Below, one piece after another: positions 36,075-47,694 of a DNA stretch of 64,000 nt (position 1 is its first letter; each line of letters opens with the position of its first letter). The stretch lies in NCBI RefSeq assembly GCF_008831285.2, contig NC_045147.1, forward strand, positions 12,651,427-12,715,426. The letters run 5' to 3'. The position numbers were made by a program, and so were the translations under genes. The notes beneath the pieces were generated by a model, which saw nothing but the letters and a program-made list of their open reading frames with translations, made no database searches and had not been told where the DNA came from. The DNA is from Nymphaea colorata. Lineage: Eukaryota > Streptophyta > Magnoliopsida > Nymphaeales > Nymphaeaceae.

Positions 36075-37585
36075 CAAACAACCGAACCAGGCCATACGGT
36101 AGCGACAAGTCCAGAAAACTCGGCCATTGATCTGATCATCATAAAAAGCAATATGCGTGTGTTAGCAGCCTTAAAATATGCTTCTGACTAACTGTCCACA
36201 TGAAGATTTTGTTCAATGCTGGCCATAATTGTACAAGTTAATGAAGTATTCTATTCTTTGTGGAAACAGGAAATTAAACTGGCGGACAAGGTAACGTGTT
36301 ATGAAATAAAATTACAACTTCAAGTTAAGAGAATCTTTTGCAAGCAAATCGACGGTCCAATATGGCTCGAAGAGGACAAATCTTCCTTTCTTTCCAGGCC
36401 TTTTGACATGGTTCCCGGAACTGCAAAATCACATGATCTTTTCTTGTGAAGCCCAATTACTCGTACCTCCATGCAAGCCATCCATGTGTAAAGCGTTCAT
36501 TAGAATAAAGAACTGTATGATTTTTCGGGTAATATTCCCCAGCTAGAAGTGATGTAAAGTTGACCAAAAGAAAAAGAGAAACTTTTTACCTCTATTAAAT
36601 ATGATCTGCTACAAGCATATGCTTCCCTATTACTTTGCATTTAAGCGTGCCAACATAGTTCTTGAGATCAAATTTGCTGGGAAAGATGCGAATCTGAAAA
36701 AAAGATAAGAAGAGATAATTGTCTCAAGAGGTATAACATACCTTGTCATAATAGGGTACATGCAGACAGCATGTTCTTGCTTCGATTCTCATGAGAGCTA
36801 CTCCCTTGAGCCACAAAAGATACGGCTGAAGATTGCACATTGTTCATCCAAGCTGCAATGCAGCCTAGGACTCAGGAGGGCTGGAGTCAGGGAGAGGGAG
36901 GCCCCTGAGGGCTCTTCTTGTCTATTATTAACCTTTCAGCCACCCATAAAAGGAGAAGATACATGTTAATGGAAGCTGTAACGGCTACTGAAGATAATCA
37001 GGATATCAGCAAATGCAATGGTTATCGTGCATGCTTCTTGTAGTCGTGAAGAGAGTCAAGGCAATAGTGGCGTTAGCAAAATTAAAAAGATTATGCAAAA
37101 CCGATGCATGCCAGATTTTCACCAGGTAATTACACTAACATGTCTATAATTATAAAGGAAAGTCTTGAACACCATCGATCGATTCTAAGGTCGATGGTGG
37201 CCTCCCATGGACTGGGAATGATTCCAGCATGTTAAATATTGTTTTCCTTGTTTCTGTTTTTTTATATTTTTTAACATAACTTTCCCTCTTATACACATTC
37301 TGGTTTATGAATTTCAAGACGATAAGCAATGTTTTGCTTTGAATAAAATGAAGCAAAGACTCTGAAAGGAGATTTAGATCAGGAAAGGTAGGACCCGTAT
37401 GGAAACACTATAAGGGGAGGGAAAACTCGACTACTGATATCTTTCTAAAGAGATCACAAGAAATGCGTAAAATAGATGAAGTACAAGAACTATATGTCAG
37501 ATGACTTAGATCTATTTAGCAGACAACCAGCTTGGTAGTTACCTGGTGACCATGGCCAAAGGAACCGAAGGATCGTTAGATGTTT

Positions 37586-37925
37586 GGCGTTTGATGGCCT
37601 TGAATTTCGGTTTTAGGATTGAAATTCTAGAAACCAAATTGCAGTTCTAGTTTTTCTTTGTGTTTGATACTCTGGAATTTTGATTTCTAGAATTAAAAAT
37701 GATGAGCTTGATAAAATAGGAATTAAAATTCTAAAATTGATGAATATATGTCTTAAAAAGATGAAAATCTTCTAAAATTCTGAAATCATAGTTCCACCCT
37801 TAGAGTAGAACCACAGTTCGGGAATTTTGATTCAAGAATGAGTCTATAATTCCAATTCCAAATTCTTTGTTTGGTAACTCATTAACATTCTAGAATCCTG
37901 CAATTCCTTCCTCATCAGACACCCC
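37586..37925. mobile_element. MITE-like element, about 340 bp
   Basis: The left end GGCGTTTGATGGCCTTGAAT and the inverted right end GGGGTGTCTGATGAGGAAGG align with a few gaps. The interior carries many AATTCTAGAA-type palindromic words. No coding capacity and no clear target duplication. Confidence 0.5.
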
Positions 37926-38220
37926 GTGCAGCTATCAGTTTGGATTAACTTGTCAATCAGAATTAGCTGGAAAGAAAAAGGAAAAAAAAAAAGGAGCTGG
38001 AAAGAGAAAAGAGCATTAATTTGTTACCGTGCTGTCTTTACTTTTTACTTTGCTCAAGTATTAGTCGTCCAAAGTACTTAAAAAGCTGGGGAGGGGACCT
38101 TCTATATACTGTAAATGCGAACACATTAATGCAAATGCTTTAGAATATATACGCTTGAGTACATGGCGTATTAATAAGGAGTTGTGGAGCTGCCCTCTGT
38201 AGACACTGAAATTAGGGGAG

Positions 38221-41200
38221 ATGGTTTGGGATCAAGAAACCAGTACTCTGCCACATATTTTCCCGCTGATAAGATCTTCAACACCAGCCATGGCCATGGC
38301 CTTCATCCAGCTTAACAATGCGGTTGCCATCATACTTTCAAAAATGGCTACGGATAGTGGGATGAGCCAGTTTGTGATGGTCACGTACAGGCATGCTGTT
38401 GCCACCTTGGTCATTGCTCCCCTTGCTTTCTTTATGGAAAGGTATGTAGAGACTTTGCTTCTCAACATATCATAATATATTCATACAAGATATGAGATGA
38501 GCATCATGGTAATTCATTCTTCTGTACATACATTGCACAGTGCATGGATGTTGGGCTCTTAAAACTGTGACCATAAATAAGTAAATGAAGTAATACTCTT
38601 TTGGGACTCGATAGGTTTTTAAGGAGGGCTTGGGTTGAGGCCTTACTGTGATCGCCAGCCTTTGCTTTAAGAGTGAGATTGAACTCAGGGAGGCCCGACT
38701 GGCTCCACTCTGTATGCACCTTGCCTAGCTATTCTGACCGGAAGCTGGTTGTCTGCACTATATGGTGTACAAAAAATTACTCATCCGAGAGTCTAACAAC
38801 TAAAATACTCCTGGTCAGTAAAAGGGAGTGCCTTTGAAAAAAGTTAAGAAGTTCAAAAAAAACATTGAAAAAAAAGACAACTCACTCTCATTCTGATCTA
38901 GCCTAAAGCCAAGTTAAGTGGCTCTTAACTCGGCTTATCAAGTTCATTAGTTAGGACCCAGCCCTAGCTCAACTGAACCCATGAAAGTTGATCGGCTAGA
39001 ATGGTGGACGAACCCCGTCATGACCTAGAACGCTGTCGATGATTTTCTTCAACGGTCAACCCTTTACATAAGGCTGTGTGAGGGGTATCTTTTTTTTTCT
39101 CATATTTCAGTGCTTAAGTTGCAAGAGGTTCAAATATTCCATATTACTTCCCAATTGACCAGATATATGTGCGTACTTTTTAATTCATTTCCTCCTTTGT
39201 TGGCAAAATGATTGAGGAACAAGTGCATGCCCCAAGCTCACATTTAGATTTGTGTATACTTTTTAATTCCTTTTTCCTCCTTTGTTGGAAAAATGATTGA
39301 AGGAAGAAGTGTCCCAGGCTCACATTTCCCATTATCTGCCATATATTTCTTGCCGGCTTAATTGGGTAGGCATCTTGGTGCCACTTCAAAGACAAGGTTC
39401 ACACCATTTTACTCACCATGAGATTGAGTTACGGGCATGATTGATTGTTAGGTTGATGGCATCTCAGAATCTGTACGTTGCCGGAACTACGTACACTTCT
39501 CCAGCCTTTGCGTGCTCCTTCATTAATTTGAATCCCGCAGTAACACATCTTATAAACATCATTTTCAGGTGATCTTGCAGTCTTCCGGAGCTCTTTATTG
39601 CTTAATTTAGTTCAGGGCAGTATTCAAATTTGTCTTGTTGGCCGTTAATGACAGAAAAGAGAAGGTAAAGCTTCGGAGTGGTAAAGAGAGGGAGAAGCTG
39701 CTGGGCATATCAGCATGCATTGGTGGAGCTGCTTTCATGATCTTCTTCAGGGGAATTCTACTGAAGCCATGCGCTAGGCACGTAGCGATTCTAAACTCCA
39801 AACTGCAGGAACACAGCAGTAATGGAAATTGGCTGTTGGGTTCGGCCTTCCTCTTTGGCTTCTGCATCTCTTGTTCTAGTTTATCCATGCTCCAGGTAAT
39901 AAACTCTAGTGCGTATATGGTATACCCTTCAATTCAATGCCACCCATTCACATTTATCCAAAAGAAAAAAGAAAATGAAAGATCATGTTAAAGTTAACGA
40001 ATTTGTTCCTGCTTACAGAAAAATAGGGAACCAATAAGCTTTGTTTATCATCTTTTTCGTGTAAAAGCAGAGGAAGATCAATAAGGAATATCCAGCTCCA
40101 TACTGCAGCTGTTTCCTTATGTTTATGTCTGCCACGCTCCAATCCGCAATCGTTGCTTACGTAGTTGAGAGGAGCAATCTGTCCGCATGGGTTTTGTCTT
40201 GGGAGCTCAATTTATTCACAGTCACCTACTCGGTAGGCAGCAGCTTTTCTAGGATACATCTTTTTCCGTGCGATATGCTTAACTTCAGGAATCTGCTTGG
40301 CATATTTACTTCAGAATGTTCAAGATTACTGAAGGATACAATCTTTTACTTCATAAAGTTTGCCTTTAGCTTTTTTTAATAATCTTTTCCTGATACTTAT
40401 CCCATAAAAATGTCCAAAGCATGAAACTTCAGTTCATCAGGGTTTTTTTTTCTTTGTAAATGCCGATATAATTAGCCGCTTTTGACCTTTTAGCCAACCA
40501 CTATATATGCATTATATTTACTACATTGGCTTTAGGATTGAATAATTAAGCTTCCTCAATGTCGACAGGGAGCGGCACGATTTTTAGCTTTTTCAGAATA
40601 ATATGCTTCATCATTAGCCTGTTAGAATGAGGGGCATGCAGAGTAATGAACTTAAACCATGGTATACTCATGATGCTTCATCAACTTGATGAAATTTGAG
40701 TTGCCCTTATTTGTTTACTAACACAAGACATTAATAGTTGCGGAAAGTATAAAGTTAGAAGGAATTGGTCAAAAGAAGTCTTCTTTGAAAAACGGCTACA
40801 AACTTTTCACAAGCACAGGCTCCTGAAACACAGAACGTACTGTGGAACAGGTATTCTTGGTCTCATTGGAAATTCTCCTGCTAAAAGCACCATGAAATCT
40901 GTATGTGCCACCAAAATAATATGCATTTGATTCCATTTAGTTTGATCCGTTTTTTTTTTCTTGCTTAGGTGCAGCCCCATTATCTCTCTGTTAAGACCGT
41001 GCAACTTTCTCAGCCATTTCAATTAGTTGATTTGGCGCATCAGTAGTCGTCAAGCATAATTTGGTAATTCCAGTCTACCAAAAACTCTTTCCTTTTGTTT
41101 TCATCATAAGCAACTCCGTTTCCAACAGTCAAAATTAAGTTTAAAAAATAAAAAGAGAAACGACTTTTCCCGCTGCTCATCAGCCAAGAACAGCCAGGAT

Positions 41201-42580
41201 AGCATTGTCCTTGCTGAATGATTCATTTCAATTGATTGATATTGAAAAATGTTACACCAAAACCAAGAAATTAGAACCGTTTCGCAATAATGGAATGTTA
41301 TCATGCATGTCAACAAACTAGCAAACGAAGGAAGTTTTGGCATTTTCCGGCCAAAAAACCGCTGAGCTGAAACTGCCCATGGTGGTCGCAACCAATTCTA
41401 TCGACCACATGTACCAAGGCATATCACCAAGCAGCATTTTTTGTTTATGTGAATCTTTTAATTCTGTATATATTATTAGAGGAGGTGAAATCCTCCGGCC
41501 TTCTAGCCCTCCATCCAATTGCATCGAGCGGGTATAACTAAATACACTGCCCAATGCAATGCATTGTGAGAGAAGCTGCAGAATTTCTCCGACCAAACTT
41601 GGACTGAGAAATCTAAGGATTATATATATATATATATATATTAAGGACATGATTTCAAGAGGAATATAATTGTTTCATTGCATGTAATCAGGGGCTAGTT
41701 ACCATATTGTTTGGATTCTGTCTGATGAGATGGTGCACCTCCAAGAGAGGGTATTCCTTCGCTCCACTGTTCAGTCCACTCTTGCTAACTTTTGTAGCAA
41801 TCTTCAGTTGCATGCTCCTGGACGAGAAAATGCACATCGGGAGGTAGATTCTTCTCTTCTCCTCTGTCACTGAGGCCTGCCTATACATTTTTTCATAAAG
41901 AAAATTTCTCAAAAAAGGCACGCAGAATTCGGCCACAATCGTGCAGCATGTACCGAAGTTTAAAGAACAGCACCGTTAATGAATCACCTGCAAAAAATAT
42001 AACTTAAATTGTCTTTAGTCCATACTATGTTTAGTAACCAAGTAAAAGACCTTCAATACAGGGGTAGATTCCCTTTTTACTGTTGACTATAATTCGAGGT
42101 TTTTCTTACATATTTGTTCTAAAAAGAGCCCCCTGTTCATATATCTGTGCAGGAATGGGATATGCACGATGACAGTTCATATCTGCTTGGTTTTCAGTCT
42201 CTAAATTCCAGTCTTTGTGTCTTAACTGGAATAACCTCATCGTTAAATTCTAAGAACACGTGATACAGAGCTAAGCCTGAAAAGAACCTATCTGTTTCAC
42301 TCTTTGTTCACCAGCCTTAACTAATCTAAGAAAATTTACGGCCCCTTCTTAACCGTCCATACAATTACATTCACAACATGGAAAATGAACATTTAAGTAT
42401 GGAATTTACCACCAAGAAAACTTTTCCGACGCTTGCATTTAATAAAGATTTCCCTCCATGAATAAATTTTCTTGTCGGACTCTTCAGCTTGTGAACTGCA
42501 TGTGTTGCAGCCTTATTGGTTCGATTCTCATTGTGGTGGGACTATATGCGATTCTATGGGGAGAGACGGACTCTGTTTGA
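38221..42580 (+). CDS. WAT1-related / nodulin MtN21-type EamA transporter (UMAMIT family), 7 exons, complete
   Basis: Exons: 38221-38441, 39303-39365, 39452-39568, 39655-39895, 40071-40232, 41692-41843 and 42511-42580. All introns are GT-AG and phases match at every junction, giving 341 residues. Family blocks in order: SQFVMVTYRHAVATLVIAPL (exon 1), CPRLTFPIICHIFLAGLIG (63-nt exon 2), SQNLYVAGTTYTSPAFACSF (exon 3), KVKLR...LLGISACIGGAAFMIFFRG (exon 4), KEYPAPYCSCFLMF and SWELNLFTVTYS (exon 5), WCTSKRGYSFAPLFSPLLL (exon 6), GSILIVVGLYAILWGE then stop (exon 7). The family has ten membrane helices and two EamA domains and exports amino acids, auxin or related solutes at plasma or vacuolar membranes. 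Substrate cannot be told here. The C-terminal tail after the last helix is very short (ETDSV). Confidence 0.9.
39170..39327. repeat. Direct duplication covering the WAT1 exon 2 acceptor
   Basis: Two similar blocks, about 39170-39247 and 39251-39327, share CTTTTTAATTC, TTTCCTCCTTTGTTGG, AAATGATTGA and AGCTCACATTT / GGCTCACATTT. The second copy contains the polypyrimidine tract, acceptor and first half of the exon used in the gene model. The first copy is a decayed version. Confidence 0.75.
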
Positions 42581-42642
42581 AAGGTAAGAACATGGATCTG
42601 GAGCCACAATTTTGGCCGTGATATTCTCCCTGGCAATGCAGG

Positions 42643-42648
42643 AATAAA
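42643..42648 (+). terminator. Candidate polyadenylation signal of the WAT1-related gene
   Basis: AATAAA lies 63 bp after the stop codon, at a typical distance for a plant near-upstream element. Confidence 0.4.
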
Positions 42649-44899
42649 GAGCTATCCTTTCTGTTAGGTTCTGGCTCGAAGACGGAAGGCACATTGTCCA
42701 TGTACTCATGTGAATTCTCTGACCAGACCGCTTCAGAGTGAAATCGATCAAAGCAGCTTGCTGAACTAGCCATTCTTTTTTTGTGTCAGGAAATGTCGCC
42801 TTCAGTGGATGCTTCTGTTTACAGCTCGGATTGTTTCGGTGGCTAATTTTTGTTAAAGAAACTCAAAAATCAGCAATCAGCCTGCCAATTCAGCATTAAG
42901 ATCCGTCTCTGACTTCATGTTCATTACACGTACAACATTCGAAGCAGCCCCGAGAAACCACTTGCTGGATCACCAAGAGTTCGATACCAAATTAAGGCGC
43001 ATCTGGTTTCCATAAACTTGTATATGTCTCCCCAACCTTGAGCTTGCCAATCGAACTAACAGTGAACAAATATGAATCTATGATCCTAGTTTTAGTTTCA
43101 TTTTGTTGCTTAATGCTCTCTTGATTTCTCACTTGACATAGGCTACAGTAATCCGAAGTTAGTCTGTCGTATCTCGTCTTTCTGGCTAAGCATATGGAAG
43201 AGATCAATGATCTCTCACTGTAATTTTTTACAGACGACGAGTACATATAGTTGTGGCTTTGCCTCTAGTTCCGCGGTTAAGGTAAACACCAGACCCATGA
43301 GACCCAGTATTGAATTGGATACTTTGACCCTTCTGACATCACCATGCCCCCAGACAAATGGTGGCCCATTACAATGACCACCGTCCATTTTACTGGTAGA
43401 TGGTCATGGCTGTGGGCATTCAGAATGGTCTACATTTTCAGAGGCTCCGCAATTTTGATGGAAGGAATGATGCTGGAGGCGTCAGATCTATCTAGCAATA
43501 ATATGCAGGCTGGTTAGTAGATGAGAGGCTGCTATGTCAATACTGAATCCGACTTGAAGCGGATTTAAGTATTGTTTGTGGTCTTATGTTAAGGCAAGAG
43601 CTATCATCTGGCCACCAACTTAGACTAAAATTGGACCCTTAGAGAGCAACAACAGCTATAATTACACTGTATTTATTGAAACAAAATCAATGTGTATTCG
43701 GAATTCTAAGAAAACTTTTTTTTTTTTATCAACGGTCTTCTTACCATAATTAAAATGCCTGGGTGAGAGGTCGAAGCCTCCCTCCTTCCCTTTACCTCGG
43801 AGTTCAGAGCTGTGAATGGACTGAGTGAACGTACGGTTAATCTATTCAGCTCGATAGTATCCTCCGCCACCCTTTGTAGTTCAGAAAAGTAGTACCCACA
43901 TGAATTGAATTGACGGTCGAACTCTCACCAACCTGTCAGTCCAACCAGTTTTGCTACACTCCTCAGTGCAACCAATCAATCATAAGGATCATTAGCCATT
44001 GAGGGATCTAGCTGGCTAATTCCATGAAACAGCACCTAGACATGGTGGCTCCAGCATTACCACCCGCCTCAGATGGTAGGTTTGGACTTGACGGATGACT
44101 AATATATATAGATTAGTTAATGCAATAATTGAGGAGAAAATCTTATGGGTATGTGGTATATATGTGGCATTAATAGCTGAACAACAGAGCCATATGGCTA
44201 CGTCAAAGGAAAATGACAACTCCCCCGATGTCCATCCATCTTACCTAACCGAACCAGTTCTTAATTTCTATTTCAAAAGTTATCAGAGGTCACAGCCATT
44301 GACGATGGACAGTAATGGCTGACGAGGGAGCAGCGGCCCACAAGCCTGCAAGGTGATGGACATTGACAGGGGCACAAAAATGCTTGTGTCATCCTTTAAA
44401 ATTTCCGTCAACATTTTGACTGAATCAGTTGGATGGTAACATCCCAAAACACATACTTGGATGCATTCTTCTTACCAAAGCATTAACATTTCATAAATAC
44501 GCCTCAAAAATTCGGGAATCAACCTGTTAATCAATCCTCCAGCTAGCATGTCATACCTCCATAGCAACCTTCTCTAAGATCGTCAAAACTTGTGTGAATG
44601 TGATTTAGCTCCCAGGCCTGTGCTTTAGGGAAGATATTCAAGTTTGCATCGCCGAGAATCCAGCATGTATCGGGACAGTTTTAGTGAACTGATCAAATAT
44701 CTTTGGCTCATGAGGAGCACTCTAACTTGTTTTTTGGAGGGAAACACACAATGAAGGGTCTTGAAGGACTTTTTGCCATGAACTGGATAGTTAAGTTTGT
44801 GAATGTCTTTAAGAAACTTCAAATACTTGGAAGATGGCACTTGGCAGGGTTAATTGATCCGCTAGTAGCGAAGATTAATCTGAATTTACCCACAAACAC
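42649..44899. other. Intergenic region between the WAT1 gene and the GDSL pseudogene
   Basis: No gene recognised. A segment near 43745-43800 (CTGGGTGAGAGGTCGAAGCC) resembles reverse-strand segments near 14090-14165 and 49745-49825 and may belong to a dispersed SINE-like family. Confidence 0.4.
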
Positions 44900-46500
44900 G
44901 CCTGAAGGTAGCAAGTTACACTAAAATAAATGCAAAACAATTCCTTGGCAAGCTTGCTGTAATCTTTATAGTTGTCAATAATGTCATTGAGCGCACCATA
45001 TGCATTTGCATCTAGAAATAAGGACGTACGGGAGTCCCATTTCTCGGTTCAGCTCGTCTAACATCCCAATCAGCTTTTGAGTTTTGCCCCTGAACCAAGT
45101 CATTGGCAGGAGGGAATTACGCAACTTCATCGATTGAGTGCACGAATTACTGGTATGCAATCAAGGGGACCAACTCCAGCTACCACAAATTTAATTTCCT
45201 CCACCCATTTCACGTAGCCTCTAAATAAACAAATACTGGGAGAAAAAAGAGCAATCATAATCATAAATCTAGCAGAGGCCAACAATTTCATTGATCTGGG
45301 TGGCTAATGCTAGATTCTCAATTGTTAATTTCCTGAAATTCTTGAGCTGTGTAGCTATGCCGGTGAGCCGGTGAGCATGATATCCTGAACAACTGCAGGA
45401 GAGGCTCGCTGCCATTGGCACCGACCGACGGAGAAGGTTGCAGACCATTCAGAAATATCATTTGAACCAGTTATCATGGAGAAACTTGCGCTCTCAATCA
45501 TCATGTTGCGGTCGTCTTCAACCATCAGTCTCGGCAACTGCTTCCTGGTTTCCATGAAGTTGTCCACTTGAGTTCCCAAAGAAATTAATTATACCCATCT
45601 GCTCATTCCTTGACAGTTAGCACGCGTTCGGTTAATCCCTATCATATTCATTAAGAAAGAACAAAAACGGGAATCAACCTGTCAATTGGTTAATTAGTTT
45701 CAAAGAGTCATGAGGATGCATGTTCAGAACTTCAGAGGTCTACGTTAATATATGGAGCTTGATTTTTTATATGAATTATACTCGTTATAGGCATCGAGAG
45801 CAATATCTTAAGGCCGCCCGACCGGCCGGTGATGCAGATTAGAGATTGATTAATTCATGGCGGCTTCTTCTGCATTAAAGAATAAGAATCACATATTTTA
45901 AGTAATTAAAATCATACAAAGAAGAGCCAGTACTTTCTTCTAGTATCCCAGACGCGTAGTTGACGCCTTGAGTGATTGCTTGCGCATGTGCTTCAGGCGA
46001 CAAATATGGAGGAGCAAATGGCTTACCCCTACTGCTTGACCTAATGCACCATCACAGTTTCATTTGAGAGATTAAATAAGTACGTGATTTTGGAGAACCA
46101 ATAATTTGACTGTGATTTTTCACATCTAATTTTCAGAATGTTTGCATGTCAAATTGTAGTGAAAGGCAGAAGAAACTTCAAAATAATCTTGGGTGCAGTT
46201 TTGTCAAACCTACCATGTCAGCTGGAATGGTCATGCCACCGATGAAGCTTCCACTAGGCTTCCCTCTAAATGCAGTGAAATCAATGCCATATCTGCCTTG
46301 GCTAGAGTCGACAAGTAGTTATTGTTTCCTGCATCCACCCCCTCCTCCTTTCCCCTTGCTCCCGGATCCAAGACTGCTCCAGGGCCTGAGGATGTATGAA
46401 CGAAAACGAGGCATGATCAGGCTTAGTAGTAAAACTGCTGCAGCGGAGTTGTATAGAGATGTGATTGAAACAGACACGTCTGTGGGGCGATCCATAGTTC
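44900..46500 (-). pseudogene. GDSL esterase/lipase pseudogene, exons recognisable, frame broken
   Basis: Blocks appear in family order on the minus strand: VDAGNNNYLSTLAKAD (about 46292-46338), GIDFTAFRGKPSGSFIGG (within 46211-46289, another frame), KPFAPPYLSPEAHAQAITQG and VNYASG (45921-46022), TQVDNFMETRKQLPRL and FSMITGSNDIS (about 45440-45575), KFVVAGVGPLDCIP (45131-45196), TQKLIGMLDELNRE (45014-45112), and LDANAYGALNDIIDNYK (44955-45016, shifted frame). Plant GDSL enzymes are secreted serine esterases with about five exons in this order. Here frames shift after the NNNYL block, before KPF and before LDANAY. The sequence before VDAG has lost the GDS motif with the catalytic serine, and the C-terminal Asp-His block (family pattern FWD..HPT) was not found. 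A possible signal-peptide remnant (AAAVLLLSLI) is encoded near 46425-46455. Confidence 0.8.
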
Positions 46501-47211
46501 CTTCAAATTCAAGTGGGAAGTAGGTTAACATAATGTAATTTTATACAACTCAGATTAAAAAGACAAAAACAAAGAGATGCAACATGTAACAAGGTCAGAG
46601 TGCAGGGGATTTGCATGGCTTCTCGGGAGCAAGCAGTCATTAACTGTACATACAAGTTCATTTTTTTCACCAGAAAATGAATGCTTTCTTCTTCCTAATC
46701 TCTGAGAACACCCATCTCAGTTGAGATAGTGACAGATTCATTCATTTGGACGTGTCTCGATCGGGAGTACAGGTAGTAGTTGAGAGTTCATAGACCAGGT
46801 CCATGTTTTTTTACGTGTCGGTGATGGAGGCCTCTCCCTGTCACTTTGCAGAAAATTCAATCGATGACGATCCGAATGCTTAATCATGATAAAGAATAAA
46901 GGGCGTTTGCAGAGCTGATTCGTGCTGACCGCTCCTTCAAATAACACAAGCGGCGTTCAGAAAACGTGCCTTCTACTTCTCCGGTCTTGTCGGCAGCTCA
47001 GTTACAGGAGACTTACATATACGCCGAGAAATATGTGATCCAATGTAGGAAAAATCGGTTCAAACTTGTAATGAAAGCCTTTTAAAAATAATGTGTCTTT
47101 GTTTTAAATCGGCTTGCGTCAGCCTTCAAATGACTTAAAACATTTAAAACAATTTCCAATTTTTTTTTTTTGGTGAGTGGTTTATTTTCATTGATCCTAA
47201 TAGTTCATATG

Positions 47212-47610
47212 TAGGGATATTAATATATCGGATTCAGACTGTTTTGAAAAAATCAGATATGAAAAAAGTTGTAATATCCAATTAAGAAATTAGATCAGAT
47301 TCGGATTTAAGAAATGATGTTGATCTAATTCGGATTCTGATATACATAAATATTTAATAAGATTCAGATCAGATTTACTTTTAAATAAATATCCTACAAC
47401 CAATGCTCTTATATTTTGAAATTTCGCCAAATTCAGTTCAAAATTCAGATTTGGATTAAGATATAAGTGTAAAAATTAGATTCATCGATTGTAAAATCAG
47501 ATCTCAAATTGGATTCAGCTTCATATATGATTTTTTTTTTTATAGTTGAATCTGAATCCAATGAATACATCAATATCCAAAAAATCAAATGTGATCCATT
47601 GACAACCCTA
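47212..47610. mobile_element. Non-autonomous TIR element with TAGGG/CCCTA ends
   Basis: The left end TAGGGATATTAATATATC and the inverted right end TAGGGTTGTCAATGGATC match in outline. The interior is rich in AGATTCGGATT / AATCCGAATC words in both orientations. No coding capacity. Flanks TTCATATG and TTCACACA are only partly alike, so a target duplication is doubtful. Confidence 0.6.
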
Positions 47611-47624
47611 TTCACACAGCTTGT

Positions 47625-47694
47625 TTGCAACATTTTATGAACTAAGAGGGTAGCACACTTTTGCAACATTTTATGAACTAAGAGGGTAGGACAC
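47625..47694. repeat. Tandem duplication, 36-bp unit
   Basis: TTGCAACATTTTATGAACTA followed by AGAGGGTAG occurs twice, beginning at 47625 and 47661. Confidence 0.9.

Larger units (their letters stand above)
32587..38220. other. Intergenic region between GOS1 and the WAT1-related gene
   Basis: Contains the GOS1 upstream region with (GA)n, a 76-bp (AT)38 tract at 33801-33876, a compound (CT)n-(TA)n-(GA)n tract at 35838-35901, (TA)n at about 36046-36074, and two MITE candidates (35113-35254 and 37586-37925). No gene was recognised. Confidence 0.5.

Noticed and set aside
38221..42580. WAT1-related gene as a pseudogene lacking its second and third helices
   Set aside because: The missing part is encoded by exons 39303-39365 and 39452-39568, which have correct GT-AG borders and restore the frame exactly.
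46146..46523. 125-codon open frame on the plus strand as a gene
   Set aside because: It is the antisense shadow of GDSL-family sequence (VDAGNNNYL and GIDF...KPSG blocks) on the minus strand.
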